In this document: positions 1 to 8,946 of the stretch, in pieces
Position numbering within the stretch: position 1 is the stretch's first letter
How the letters are laid out: each line of letters opens with the position of its first letter
Notes under the pieces: model-generated
What the model saw: the letters and a program-made list of their open reading frames with translations, nothing else
What the model was told of the DNA's origin: nothing
Database searches by the model: none
Made by a program: the position numbers and the translations under genes
Assembly: GCF_900114095.1 (NCBI RefSeq)
Contig: NZ_FORV01000006.1
Coordinates: 62,001 to 126,000, forward strand
Direction of reading: 5' to 3'
DNA: 64,000 nt
From: Sphingomonas sp. NFR04
GTDB lineage: Bacteria; Pseudomonadota; Alphaproteobacteria; Sphingomonadales; Sphingomonadaceae

Positions 1-2508
1 TTCGACCGCGTGGTGCAGGCGCTGTGGCAGCGGCTGCCGCGCCGCTTGCATCAAGAGCCAGACGCCGCGCGTCGCGCCCGCATCCTCGCTTTCCCAGCGC
101 AGATGGCCTCGCTGCGCCAGCGGCTGGTCTATCTGGTCGAGGGCGCGTTTCTCGCCGATGGCGACGGCGCGGGCGACTTCCGCGGCTTCTATTTCGCCAG
201 CGGCGTGCAGGAAGGCGCGACGCTCGATCGCGTGCTGAGCGCGATGGCGGCGGTGTATGATGCGCCGCAGTCGCCCGCGCGCGAAGGGCAGGGCCGCGCC
301 TATTTCCTCAACCGGCTGCTCACTGAGGTAGTGATCCCCGAAGCCGGCCTGGTCCGGTCGGCCCCCGCCGTGCAGCGGCGGCGGCGCGCGGTGCTGGCGG
401 GCGTATTCGGGGGCATGGTGCTGCTGGTCGTGGCGATGAGCGCGCTCTGGGCAGGCAGCTTCGCGCGCAACAAGGCGCTGCAGGCCGATCTCGCCACGCA
501 GGCGCAGTCGATTTCCGGCCAGATCGGCACATCGGGAATCGACCTGGTCGAGGTTCGCGCCAGCGATCCCGATCTCGAACAGGTGCTGCCGGTGCTCGAC
601 CGGCTGCGTGCGCTGCCGCGCGGCTTCGCCGACCAGGCGCAGGGCGATCCGTCGTGGCGAATGCGGCTGGGGCTGTTCCAGTCGGGCCATGCCATGACCG
701 CGCGGGGCGCCTATCTCGAAGGGCTGCAGCGCATCCTGCTGCCCCGGCTGCTGCTCCGGCTCCAGCAGGTGCTGCGCGCCGATGCGGCGACGCCGGCGGC
801 GCTCTACGAGCCGCTCAAGGTCTATCTGATGCTCGGCGGCCAGGGTCCGCTCGACTCGCGGGCGGTGCGCGCCTGGGCGATCGCCGACTGGCGTACCGGC
901 CCGCTCGCCGGCGACGACCGTGCCGATCTCCGCGCCGATCTCGCCCGGCACCTCGATGCGCTGCTCGCCGATCCCGATCTCGGCCGCGTCTGGCCGAACC
1001 GGCGTGCGCCGCTCGACGGCGCGCTGGTCGCCTCGACCCGCGCCGCGGTGCAGACGCTGTCGCTCGCCGATCGCGCCTATGCCGAGCTGCGGACGCGCGC
1101 GGCGGCCAGCGGCCGGCCAGACTGGCAGCCTGGCGGCGTGCTCGCCAGCGGCGACGCGCAGGCGTTCCGGGGTGGCGGTGCGCTGCTCGAGGCGCAGGTG
1201 CCGTGGTTCTTCACGCGCGAGGGCTATGCCAAGGCCTATCGCCCGGGGCTCGCCGACGTGCAGGCCGAGCTCGGCAACAGCCTGTGGGTGCTGGGGCCCG
1301 ATGCGGCGCGGCAGTCGATCCGCGCGCAGGTGCCGGCGCTGCGGGCGGCGGTCGCCGCTGCCTATGCCCGCGACGCGATCGCCGCCTGGGACGGGCTGCT
1401 CGCCCAGGTCCAGCCGGCCGATTATTTCGGCAGCCCGGCCGCGTTGGGCGCGTTCACCCGCACCCCGTCGCCGCTCAAGGTGCTGCTCCAGGATGTCGCC
1501 CGCAACACCCGGCTGGGCAGCGAGGGCGGACAGGCGGGTGATGCCGGCGGCACGATCACCGCGCATTTCGCCGATCTCGCCCGCTACGCCGGCGAGGGCT
1601 CGGGACCCGCGCCGGTGGATGCGCTGGTGGACGGGGTGCGCAAGGCGGCCTCGGCACGGTCGGCGACGAGCGTGGCGGGTGCCTCGCTCGGCAGCGACGC
1701 GGCGCAGGGGCAGCTGGCGGTAGCGCTCGGCGACCTGACGACCAGCGGCGCCTCGGCACCCCCGCAGCTCCAGGACTTCGCGCGACAGGCGACCCGCAGC
1801 GGTGCCAGCGCCGCGGCGCGGTCGGCGCAGACGGCGCTGGGCGCGGAATATGCGCGCGACGTGCTGCCCGCCTGCCTGGCGGCAACGCGGGGCCGCTATC
1901 CCTTCGCGGCCGGTGCCACCCAGGATGCTCCGCTGGCCGAGGTGCAGCAGGTCTTCGCCATGGGCGGCACGCTCGACCGATTCGTGCAGCAGCGATTGCT
2001 GGCCTTGCTCGACCTGTCCGGGCCGGTCTGGCGTTGGAAGTCGGGGGACCCGGTCGCCGCGAGCTTCGCCGCGAGCAGCGCCGCCCAGTTCCAGAAGGCG
2101 GCGGCGATCCGCGCGCTGCTCGCCGGCGGGATCGCGGTCAATGTCGGCCTGGCGCAGCTTGGGCCCGAGGTGCGTGCGGTGCAATTCGCCGCCGGGGGCG
2201 CCAGCTATCGCTTCGATGCCGCCACGCGCGATCCCAAGCCGGTGCTGTGGTCGGCGAGCGCCCTGCCGAGCGCGAGCCTGCAGCTATCGGCCGATCCGCG
2301 CATCCTCTCGACCATCGAGACGCGCGGCAGCTGGGCGCTGTTCCGCCTGGTCGATCGCGCGCGGGTGGCGAATGCGGGACCGTCGACGCTCCGGCTCGGC
2401 TTCGGCGAGGGTGCGCAGGCCACGAGCCTGACCATGGCGCTGCCGGGCAGCGAAAGCCCGTTCGGCCGCGGCGGTCCCTTCGCCTTCCGTTGCCCCGAGC
2501 GGCTATGA
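1..2508 (+). CDS. tssM: T6SS inner-membrane protein TssM (IcmF family), C-terminal part
   Basis: The reading frame is open from the first base, so the gene is cut by the window edge; 835 codons are visible and the N-terminal membrane pair and GTPase-like domain are missing. TssM joins TssL and TssJ in the trans-envelope complex that anchors the sheath baseplate. Numbering from the GTG at 10, a conserved family motif (RGFYFASGVQEG) lies at about 58-69 and one membrane helix at about 127-148; the rest is the large periplasmic domain that contacts TssJ. The stop overlaps the tagF start by 4 bp (ATGA), implying translational coupling. Identity rests on the RGFYF motif, the single late membrane helix and the T6SS genes that follow. 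tssJ, tssK and tssL are not in the window. Confidence 0.93.
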   Translation, partial: FDRVVQALWQRLPRRLHQEPDAARRARILAFPAQMASLRQRLVYLVEGAFLADGDGAGDFRGFYFASGVQEGATLDRVLSAMAAVYDAPQSPAREGQGRAYFLNRLLTEVVIPEAGLVRSAPAVQRRRRAVLAGVFGGMVLLVVAMSALWAGSFARNKALQADLATQAQSISGQIGTSGIDLVEVRASDPDLEQVLPVLDRLRALPRGFADQAQGDPSWRMRLGLFQSGHAMTARGAYLEGLQRILLPRLLLRLQQVLRADAATPAALYEPLKVYLMLGGQGPLDSRAVRAWAIADWRTGPLAGDDRADLRADLARHLDALLADPDLGRVWPNRRAPLDGALVASTRAAVQTLSLADRAYAELRTRAAASGRPDWQPGGVLASGDAQAFRGGGALLEAQVPWFFTREGYAKAYRPGLADVQAELGNSLWVLGPDAARQSIRAQVPALRAAVAAAYARDAIAAWDGLLAQVQPADYFGSPAALGAFTRTPSPLKVLLQDVARNTRLGSEGGQAGDAGGTITAHFADLARYAGEGSGPAPVDALVDGVRKAASARSATSVAGASLGSDAAQGQLAVALGDLTTSGASAPPQLQDFARQATRSGASAAARSAQTALGAEYARDVLPACLAATRGRYPFAAGATQDAPLAEVQQVFAMGGTLDRFVQQRLLALLDLSGPVWRWKSGDPVAASFAASSAAQFQKAAAIRALLAGGIAVNVGLAQLGPEVRAVQFAAGGASYRFDAATRDPKPVLWSASALPSASLQLSADPRILSTIETRGSWALFRLVDRARVANAGPSTLRLGFGEGAQATSLTMALPGSESPFGRGGPFAFRCPERL

Positions 2509-2972
2509 GCGGCACGGCCTTCCTGTTCGGCAAGCTGCCGTCGCGCGGCGAGTTCACCAGTCGCGGCCTCCCGTCGGCCGAACGCCTGCACTGGGACGCC
2601 TGGTGCTGCGCGGTGATGGCAGAGGGTGCCGCGCGGCTCGGCAATGGCTTCGAGACGGCGTTCGACGCCACTCCACCGTGGCGCTTCGGCCTGTCGCTGG
2701 CGGACGGAAGCTGGCAGGCAGGCTGCATCGCGCCCGCGTGCGACAGCCATGGCCGCCGCTTCCCGCTGGTGCTGGGACGCAAGGGCATCGGCACCCCGGC
2801 ACCCCTGTTCCTTGCGGGCTTGGCCGCGGCGATGGCGGACGTGATGGACACTGCCTTCGCGCCCGCGCTCGACCTGGACGCATTCCTCCCGGCCTGCGCG
2901 GCGCGCGTCGCCGATCCCGCCGCGCCTGCGCCGCAGATGACCGACTGGCGGCACGACTGGATCGGCCGATGA
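2505..2972 (+). CDS. tagF: T6SS post-translational regulator TagF
   Basis: A 155-aa protein of the TagF family. The hallmark N-terminus FGKLPSRGEF is at 8-17, PPWRFGL at 57-63 and the SHGRRFPL stretch at 81-88. In Pseudomonas and Agrobacterium TagF represses T6SS firing, in part by acting through Fha, independently of or together with the PpkA/PppA switch. This copy is compact: it holds little beyond the N-terminal TagF domain. Its start overlaps the tssM stop (ATGA) and its stop overlaps the pppA start in the same way. Agrobacterium has TagF and PppA fused in one protein, so the coupled neighbours here probably act together; that last point is inference. Confidence 0.92.
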   Translation: MSGTAFLFGKLPSRGEFTSRGLPSAERLHWDAWCCAVMAEGAARLGNGFETAFDATPPWRFGLSLADGSWQAGCIAPACDSHGRRFPLVLGRKGIGTPAPLFLAGLAAAMADVMDTAFAPALDLDAFLPACAARVADPAAPAPQMTDWRHDWIGR

Positions 2973-3712
2973 CGATCGCGACGCGGCTTCGCTTCGAACA
3001 GGGCGCGCGCAGCGATGTCGGCTGCGTGCGCCGGGTGAACGAGGATAGCTGGGCGGCGCGGTTGCGCGACGGGCTGTGGCTGGTCGCCGATGGCATGGGC
3101 GGGCATGCGCATGGCCAATGGGCGTCCTCGACCATCGCCGCCGCGCTCGAAGCCGCGCCGCTGCCAGAGACGTTCGAGGAGGCCGCCGCCGCCGCGCGCG
3201 CCGCGCTGCTCGCCGTCAACGCGCGAATCTATGCCGCCACCGGCGCGAAGGGGGCGACGATCGGCTCCACCGTCGCGCTGCTGCTCGCCCGCGAGGGGCG
3301 GGCGCGGGTGATGTGGGTGGGGGACAGCCGCGTCTATCGCCTGCGCGAGGGGGTGCTCGATCAGCTCACCACCGACCATTCTCAGGTCGAGCAGCTGGTC
3401 GCGCGCGGGCTCCTCACCCGCGACGAGGCGGAGCAGCATCCGATGGCGCATGTCCTTGCGCGCGCCGTCGGGGTGGAGCCGCGGCTCAATGTCGACATGC
3501 GTGACGAGGTGGTGCTGGCGGGGGATGTGTTCCTGCTATGCAGCGACGGGCTGACGCGCATCGTCAACGATGCCGAAATCGCGCAGACGCTCGCCACCGA
3601 GCATCCGCGCCGCGCCGCCGACGCGCTCGTCGCACTGGCCCTGGCCCGCGGCGCGCCGGACAATGTCACCGTGGTCGTGATCGGCTGCGATTCGACCACC
3701 TTGATCGGCTAG
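2969..3712 (+). CDS. pppA: T6SS PP2C-type protein phosphatase PppA
   Basis: A 247-aa PP2C/Stp1-type serine/threonine phosphatase. Metal-binding and catalytic motifs are intact: RRVNED at 21-26, DGMGGH at 41-46, GDSRVY at 118-123, CSDGLT at 191-196 and the terminal DN at 231-232. In T6SS loci PppA removes the phosphate placed by PpkA on Fha and resets the machine. The start overlaps the tagF stop (ATGA). The stop overlaps the stop of fha on the opposite strand: one CTAG supplies both TAG codons, so there is no spacer between the convergent genes. Confidence 0.95.
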   Translation: MTIATRLRFEQGARSDVGCVRRVNEDSWAARLRDGLWLVADGMGGHAHGQWASSTIAAALEAAPLPETFEEAAAAARAALLAVNARIYAATGAKGATIGSTVALLLAREGRARVMWVGDSRVYRLREGVLDQLTTDHSQVEQLVARGLLTRDEAEQHPMAHVLARAVGVEPRLNVDMRDEVVLAGDVFLLCSDGLTRIVNDAEIAQTLATEHPRRAADALVALALARGAPDNVTVVVIGCDSTTLIG

Positions 3713-5025
3713 AGGCGCCCGCGCATCGCGGCGATCTGCTCCTCATAGGCGGTGCGGAATTCCTTGGCGAAGCGGTCCATGAACGCCTCGTCGGCACCGC
3801 GCACCACGCCTTCGAAATCGCGGACATAGGCGCGCCACAGCGCAGCTTCGCGGGCCTGGCGGGACCAGCGGGCAAGGCCTGCCGGCTCGGGCTGCCGGGC
3901 ACGGATCGCGTCGGGAGCGAACTGCGCCAGCGTCTGGCTGAGCGCGCCGCGCATCGCCGACAGCGTCGCCATCTGGTGCGCCTGGAGATCCTGATAGGCA
4001 TCCTCCACCGCGCGGGCGGCATCCATGAAGCCGGGCTCGGGCGCGTCGAGCAGCTGGAGCAGGGCGCGTTCGGGCGAGCGCACGAACTTGATCGGGTTGT
4101 TGCCTTCCAGCTCGAGGCTCGTCGCCGGCGTGCCGAGCTGCGCCTTGGCGCGGGCGCGGGCGTCGACCATCAGGATCAGGCCGCTGACCATCTGCCGCAG
4201 CATCGCGCCGGCGGCGGCCAGCGCCTCGGCCGGGCGGCTGCGCAGCCGATCCGCAGGCACCCCCGAGGCGCGGAGGAACGCCGCCCAACCGTCGTCGTCG
4301 ATGGCGGCAGGCAGGGGGGCGGGACGGGCTTCGACGGCGCCAGCCTGCGCGGCAGACGCGGCGTCCTCCGGCTGCAGCGGCAGCGCCAAGGGCGCCGGCT
4401 GCTGCGCGGCGCTCCACGCCTCGGCGGCGGCGAAATCGCCGCGCGACCAGTCGATCGCACTCTCGGCGGCGAGCTGCCCCCAAAGGTCGGGTGCGGACGG
4501 CTGGGTGCCTTCCCGCGGCGCGCTGGCCCAGTCGGACGGCGCGCGCTGCGGCTCGGGCACTGCCCAGATGCCGGAGTCGGGCGGTGGCGCGGCAGGGAGC
4601 TCGTCCCAGCCCGAGGGTGTGGCGGGCGGCGAGGGCGGGTCCCAGCTGCCCCAGGGCGACCCTGCCGGTGCCGGGGCCGCCATCTCGATTTGCGTGCCGG
4701 CGCTCGCCTCGGCGGGGAGTGATACCGCGATCCGATAGTCGCCGATCGCGATCCGGTCGCCGTCGCGCAGCACATGCGGCGCCGTCAGCCGCTCGGCGGA
4801 ATCGTTGACGAAGGTGCCGTTGGTGCTCAGGTCGATGAGCAGATAGGCGCCGTCGCGATAGCCGATCTCGCAGTGGCGCGACGAGATGTGGTGGCGCGGG
4901 TCGGGCAGGTGCCAGTCGGCATGGGGCGAGCGGCCGATCAGCGCGCCATGCCCGTCCAGGTGCAGCGGGGCGGGCTGGTCGGGCACGGGCGACGTGCCCG
5001 GCTGGAGGGTAAGAGTCAGCGTCAT
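3709..5025 (-). CDS. fha: T6SS forkhead-associated scaffold protein Fha (TagH)
   Basis: A 438-aa protein with an N-terminal FHA phosphothreonine-binding domain (GRS at 31-33, SSRHCEI at 49-55 and STNGTFVN at 67-74 are the conserved loops). A Pro/Ala/Trp-rich linker covers roughly 115-250, and an alpha-helical C-terminal domain of the T6SS-FHA type follows. Fha is the substrate of PpkA and PppA and promotes assembly when phosphorylated. The ATG at 5025 overlaps the stop of the upstream gene (ATGA), so it belongs to a vgrG-unknown-fha operon. An open frame continues upstream, but it is antisense to no known product and has no FHA-like residues, so I kept the ATG. Confidence 0.92.
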   Translation of the reverse strand: MTLTLTLQPGTSPVPDQPAPLHLDGHGALIGRSPHADWHLPDPRHHISSRHCEIGYRDGAYLLIDLSTNGTFVNDSAERLTAPHVLRDGDRIAIGDYRIAVSLPAEASAGTQIEMAAPAPAGSPWGSWDPPSPPATPSGWDELPAAPPPDSGIWAVPEPQRAPSDWASAPREGTQPSAPDLWGQLAAESAIDWSRGDFAAAEAWSAAQQPAPLALPLQPEDAASAAQAGAVEARPAPLPAAIDDDGWAAFLRASGVPADRLRSRPAEALAAAGAMLRQMVSGLILMVDARARAKAQLGTPATSLELEGNNPIKFVRSPERALLQLLDAPEPGFMDAARAVEDAYQDLQAHQMATLSAMRGALSQTLAQFAPDAIRARQPEPAGLARWSRQAREAALWRAYVRDFEGVVRGADEAFMDRFAKEFRTAYEEQIAAMRGRL

Positions 5026-5567
5026 GGGGTGGTCTCCGCCTCGCGTCGCGCGAGGGCCGTTCCGAGGTCGAGGGCATGGTCGAGCGCGGCGCGGTGATCC
5101 CGGCAGGCGGTGGCGACCGCGGCGAGCACGGCGACGGCGGCCAGCGTGCCGGCGACCGCACGCGGTGGTGGCGCGGGCGGCTGGTCGGGCGGCGCGATCG
5201 AGCCGCCCGAATGGAACACCGCGCTGGCGGCCAGGGTCGCGGCGGCCGCCGGCCGACCGTGCAGGGCCGCCGCCCCGGCGGCGCGGCGCTGGGGCTCTGC
5301 GGGATCGGCGAGCCACGCCTGCACCGTCGCCATTGCCGCGGCGTCTTCGGGGGTCGCGACCGGCGCGGCCACCTGTGCCGCCCAGAACACCGCCTCGAAC
5401 CGCGGCAGCGCTTGGCCGAGGAACAGCGCCGCTTCGGCGGCCTTGCCCTCGGCGCGAAGCCGCTCGAAAAAATGTTCGGGCGGCGCGTCGTCGCCCGGCA
5501 GCGCCGGCCAGCGCAGCAGCGCGTTGATCTGGCGGGCCTGCGCCCAGATGGTGCGCGGCCAGCTCAC
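5022..5567 (-). CDS. T6SS-associated protein of unknown function between vgrG and fha
   Basis: A 181-aa protein, Ala-rich, starting with GTG whose bases overlap the vgrG TGA (GTGA); its stop in turn overlaps the fha ATG. It begins with a helical stretch (PRTIWAQARQINALL), has a helical hairpin-like middle (about 35-105), a Pro-rich patch near 127-135 and a hydrophobic Ala/Val segment at about 137-155 that could be a membrane or buried helix. It resembles the small unknown-function proteins (I believe DUF6931-type, family number not certain) found beside vgrG and fha in alphaproteobacterial T6SS loci. Tight coupling on both sides argues for a role with VgrG or Fha, possibly as a spike adaptor; that is inference. 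Confidence 0.7.
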   Translation of the reverse strand: MSWPRTIWAQARQINALLRWPALPGDDAPPEHFFERLRAEGKAAEAALFLGQALPRFEAVFWAAQVAAPVATPEDAAAMATVQAWLADPAEPQRRAAGAAALHGRPAAAATLAASAVFHSGGSIAPPDQPPAPPPRAVAGTLAAVAVLAAVATACRDHRAALDHALDLGTALARREAETTP

Positions 5568-7492
5568 AGGATCACCAGCGATCCGCCGATCAGGGTCAGC
5601 AGTCCCGCAGCCGTGACGGTGGCGGTGCCGAGGCTGTTGAGCGTCAGTGCCCCCGTCGTGTTGCCGGTGATGGTCAGGCCGTTGAGCACGATCCCCCCCT
5701 GGGTGATCATGACGCTGTTCATGCCGACGCGCAGGGTGATCGCCGCTTCGTTCATGACGATGGTGTTGAGCCCCACCGTAAGCTTGATCTCCCGGGCTGC
5801 CGTGATGTCGGCGCCGCCGCGCGCGACGTCGAGGCTGTGATTGCCGGTCTCGACCGACACGCTGTCGTCGCCGTGCACCTCGGTCGTGCGGTCCCGCCCC
5901 ACCCGCGTCTTGCGGTCGCGCCGTACGCGCAGTTCGTCGTCGAGCATCACCTCGGCGAGGCGGTCGCGCTGGGCGCGGAGATAGACCTGCTCGGCCCCGC
6001 CCTTGTCCTCGAAATGCAGCTCGTTATAGCCGCGCCCGCCCGGCGCGCCGCCTTCCGCACCGGCATAGCTGCCGCTCGCGCCGATCGTCTGCGAGCGGTA
6101 GAGCGACCGCGTGCGGTGCTCGGGCAGCGCATAGGCCGGCACGTGTTCCGAATTGTAGACGCGGCCGGTGAGGATCGGGCGATCGGGGTTGCCGTCGAGA
6201 AAGTCGACGATCACCTCTTCGCCCGTACGCGGCAGCGCGACATGGCCGAACCCGGCACCTGCGGAGGGATAGGAGACGCGCAGCCAGCAGGAGCGCGCCT
6301 TCTCCTCCCCCTCCGACGACCGCTTCCACAGGAAGCGCACCCGCACGCGACCCTGCGGATCGACATTGCTGTCATCGGCGCCGCCGGCGACCACGATCGC
6401 GGTTTCGGGCCCGGCAATCGGTGCGGGCGTGACTGCGGACGCGCGCCAGGGCGTGTCGCCGGGAACTGCCTCGATCGAGACGCGGCGCGGCGTCGCGTCG
6501 GCACCGGTGCGATAGGGTTCGGCCTCGATCGCCATGTCGAGCGCGGTGACGACGAACTCGGCCCCACGATCGAAGGCGTCCTGCGAATCGAGCGTGAACC
6601 GCCCGCCGCAGGCGAGCCCGATCGCATCGCCGGTGCCGGTATAGACACGCTGTCCGGCCCGCGCCGCCTGCAGCGCCACCTCCGCCCAATGCTGCGCCAG
6701 CGCGGGTTCGACGAAATCGCCGGTGTAGCGATGCACCTCCTGGCTGTCCGCCTTGTTGCGCGTGGGCCCCTGCTTCTCGCCCTCGCGCACCGTGCTTGCC
6801 TCGTAATCGAAGCTCTGCAGCAGGTAGCGCCGCTCGCCGCCGCTGCGGACATGCTCGTGCCAGTCCCACAGCGCTTCGGCGAGGCCGCCGCTGCCGCCCG
6901 ACCAGTCGGGGCGCAGCTTGACCGTGGCATAGCCGGGTGCCGGCTTGTGCGCCGAGGGGGAGTCGCACAGCACCAGCACATGCTCGCCCGCCTCGTGGCG
7001 GAAATAATAATAGATCCCCTCGCGCTCCATCAGCCGCGAGACGAAGGCGAAGTCGCTCTCGCGATACTGGGTGCAATATTTCCAGGGCCGATAGCTGCCG
7101 GTCAGCCCGCCGAAATCGACGTGGCGGCTATAAGGCTCCAGCACCGCCTTGAGGATATCGACGACGCTGCGCTCCTCGAACACGCGATAGGCGACATTAT
7201 GGTCCAGCAGGTGCAGCCAGGGCCGCAGTGCCAGCCTGTAGTGATAGCCCTGGTCCTCCTCGTGCAGGAAATGCGCTTCGGCGAGCTGCGCGTGGAAGTA
7301 GCGCACATGCGCATCCAGCTCGAAGAGCTCGATCTTGGCAGCATTGCCGAGCCGCGGCAGGAAATCCACCTTGTCGCGCACGACGATCTCGGCGGTGATC
7401 GTGAACAAGCTGCTCAGTCGTTCGTGCGAGGCGAAGCGCACCAGCTTGAGCGGCGAGCCCACGTCGAGCGTCATTTCGGCCTGGCGCTTCAT
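5564..7492 (-). CDS. vgrG: T6SS spike protein VgrG (TssI)
   Basis: A 642-aa VgrG. The first roughly 350 residues are the gp27-like base (YHYRLALRPWLHLL and the ESDFAFVSRLMEREGI segment are typical). An OB-fold gp5-like domain follows (DPQGRVRVRFLW, then LPRTGEEVIVDFLDGNPDRPILTG). The tail has repetitive beta-strand segments forming the triangular spike, ending in hydrophobic repeats. There is no extra C-terminal enzymatic domain, so this is a plain spike and effectors must attach through PAAR, Hcp or adaptors. No PAAR gene is in the window. The gene is divergent from tssA across about 124 bp and leads the vgrG-unknown-fha operon. Confidence 0.96.
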   Translation of the reverse strand: MKRQAEMTLDVGSPLKLVRFASHERLSSLFTITAEIVVRDKVDFLPRLGNAAKIELFELDAHVRYFHAQLAEAHFLHEEDQGYHYRLALRPWLHLLDHNVAYRVFEERSVVDILKAVLEPYSRHVDFGGLTGSYRPWKYCTQYRESDFAFVSRLMEREGIYYYFRHEAGEHVLVLCDSPSAHKPAPGYATVKLRPDWSGGSGGLAEALWDWHEHVRSGGERRYLLQSFDYEASTVREGEKQGPTRNKADSQEVHRYTGDFVEPALAQHWAEVALQAARAGQRVYTGTGDAIGLACGGRFTLDSQDAFDRGAEFVVTALDMAIEAEPYRTGADATPRRVSIEAVPGDTPWRASAVTPAPIAGPETAIVVAGGADDSNVDPQGRVRVRFLWKRSSEGEEKARSCWLRVSYPSAGAGFGHVALPRTGEEVIVDFLDGNPDRPILTGRVYNSEHVPAYALPEHRTRSLYRSQTIGASGSYAGAEGGAPGGRGYNELHFEDKGGAEQVYLRAQRDRLAEVMLDDELRVRRDRKTRVGRDRTTEVHGDDSVSVETGNHSLDVARGGADITAAREIKLTVGLNTIVMNEAAITLRVGMNSVMITQGGIVLNGLTITGNTTGALTLNSLGTATVTAAGLLTLIGGSLVIL

Positions 7493-7616
7493 GCTGTGGT
7501 GCTTTCCATTCTGTTACTGTTGTCATCATGTCGTTGATTGATCGGCTCCGGCCACGCGCTTAGGCCGGCGCCGCCCGCCGGGCCCCGGCGGTTCCCCGAT
7601 CAAGGATGCTCCCGAC
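7493..7616. promoter_or_regulatory. Divergent intergenic region vgrG / tssA
   Basis: This 124-bp spacer separates the minus-strand vgrG operon from the plus-strand tssA and must carry both starts of transcription. It contains an AT-richer half next to vgrG (7500-7545) and a GC-rich perfect palindrome at 7575-7591 (8-bp arms CCGCCGGG / CCCGGCGG around one base). AAGGA at 7602-7606 is the tssA ribosome binding site. I cannot name a sigma factor or regulator from the sequence. Confidence 0.45.
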
Positions 7617-8624
7617 ATGGCCATCGCCCTCGACACGCTGCTGGCGCCCGTCTCCGACGAGGATCCCGCCGGCCCCGATCTCGCTTATGATCCCCAGCGT
7701 CACGCGATCGAGCAGGCATTCGACGCGTCGGTCTCGATCGACGCCTCGGGCATCGTCGAGCAGCGCGCCGACACCGACTGGCGGCAGCTGCTCGACACCA
7801 TCGCGACGCTCTCCACGCGCACCAAGGATCTCTGGCTCGCGGTGTATTTCAGCCGTGCCGCGGCGGAGTCGGGCAGGCTCGACCAGGTCGAGCTGGGCGT
7901 GGCGTTCGTCGCCGGCCTGCTCGACCGTTATTGGGAGGTGATGCACCCGCGGCTTGACGACTATGGTGTCGAGGCACGCAAGAGCGCGCTCGATGCGCTC
8001 GCCTCGGTGCCGGCGTTCGCGGGCCCGCTGCGGCGCGTCGTCTACGCCGATCACGCGCGGCTGGGTCGAATCACCGGCGAGGATGTCGCGCGTTTCCACC
8101 GCGGCGGCGACGGCGAGCAAGGCTATGGCATGTTCCGGGCGATGCTCGCCGAGCCCGAGATCCGCGAGGCGATGACCGCGGGCGCGGCGGCGATCGAGCG
8201 GATCGAGGCGGCCGTCCACGGCATCGACGAGCAACTGATGGCCAATGCCGGCGCCCGCAACGCGACCGACTTTTCCGCATTGTACGGGGCGCTTTCCACG
8301 CAAAAGATCGCGCTGCGCAGCTTCGTGCCTGCGCCGGTCGACGCGGAGATCGACATGCCGAGCGAAGAGGGCGTTGCCGGTGCCGACGTGGAGCAGGGCG
8401 GCATGCAGCCGGTGGGCGGCACCGTGCGGAACCGGGAGGATGTGGCCCGGGTGCTCGATCTGGTGCTCGATTATTACCGCCGGCACGAACCGTCGAGCCC
8501 GGTGCCGATGCTGGTCGAGCGGGCGCGGGGCTGGATCGGGCTCGATTTCATGACGGTGCTCGAGGACATCGCACCCACTGCGCTCGTCGATGCGCAGGCC
8601 ATTCTGCGCATGCGCGGCCAGTAA
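7617..8624 (+). CDS. tssA: T6SS baseplate/sheath cap protein TssA
   Basis: A 335-aa TssA. The N-terminus has the ImpA_N signature (LLAPVSDEDPAGPDLAYDP at about 8-26, then TDWRQLLD and the helical region to about 130). The C-terminal part is shorter and ends in a helix with RARGWIGLDFMTVLEDIAP. TssA proteins bring the baseplate to the membrane complex and coordinate sheath and tube growth. The ATG at 7617 has AAGGA 10 bases upstream. It is the first plus-strand gene after the divergent region and is separated from tssB by 322 bp, unusually long for this cluster. Confidence 0.92.
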   Translation: MAIALDTLLAPVSDEDPAGPDLAYDPQRHAIEQAFDASVSIDASGIVEQRADTDWRQLLDTIATLSTRTKDLWLAVYFSRAAAESGRLDQVELGVAFVAGLLDRYWEVMHPRLDDYGVEARKSALDALASVPAFAGPLRRVVYADHARLGRITGEDVARFHRGGDGEQGYGMFRAMLAEPEIREAMTAGAAAIERIEAAVHGIDEQLMANAGARNATDFSALYGALSTQKIALRSFVPAPVDAEIDMPSEEGVAGADVEQGGMQPVGGTVRNREDVARVLDLVLDYYRRHEPSSPVPMLVERARGWIGLDFMTVLEDIAPTALVDAQAILRMRGQ

Positions 8625-8946
8625 GGCGGCGCGCGCGTTTGCGGCATGGCGATGTCGGGCGGCGAGCGGCGCTGCCATGTGCTGCGGTTCCCGTTGCTGT
8701 GTGAAGCTGTCCCCGCCGAAATAGGCGCGGCCGGGTGCCGGGCGGTAGGAGGATTGCGTTGCGCCTGAAATATTGCGGGGGCCGAGGGTGCCGCTTTTCT
8801 CGTGGGTCCAGAGCCGCTTATTTCCATCGTAGCTTCGCTGCCGGCTTCTGAAATCCGGCTGAAGCCGTCCGCCCGCTACTCGGCAGGCGTCGCACGGCGG
8901 GAGCCCAACCGGTCCCCCCGCGCAATCGCAAACGCACGAGGTGGCT
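8625..8946. other. 322-bp non-coding gap between tssA and tssB
   Basis: No convincing reading frame lies here on either strand. The stretch is less uniformly GC-rich than the genes around it and contains a 7-bp-arm inverted repeat (8842-8848 with 8861-8867) and the tssB ribosome binding site GAGG at 8938-8941. It is the only large gap inside the plus-strand T6SS block, so it probably holds the promoter for tssB-tssC-hcp, whose products are needed in large amounts; I could not assign -35/-10 or sigma-54 boxes with confidence. Confidence 0.4.

Noticed and set aside
8625..8946. Sigma-54 promoter before tssB
   Set aside because: Candidate GG and GC elements are spaced by 8 or 9 bases instead of 10, so I cannot support it.
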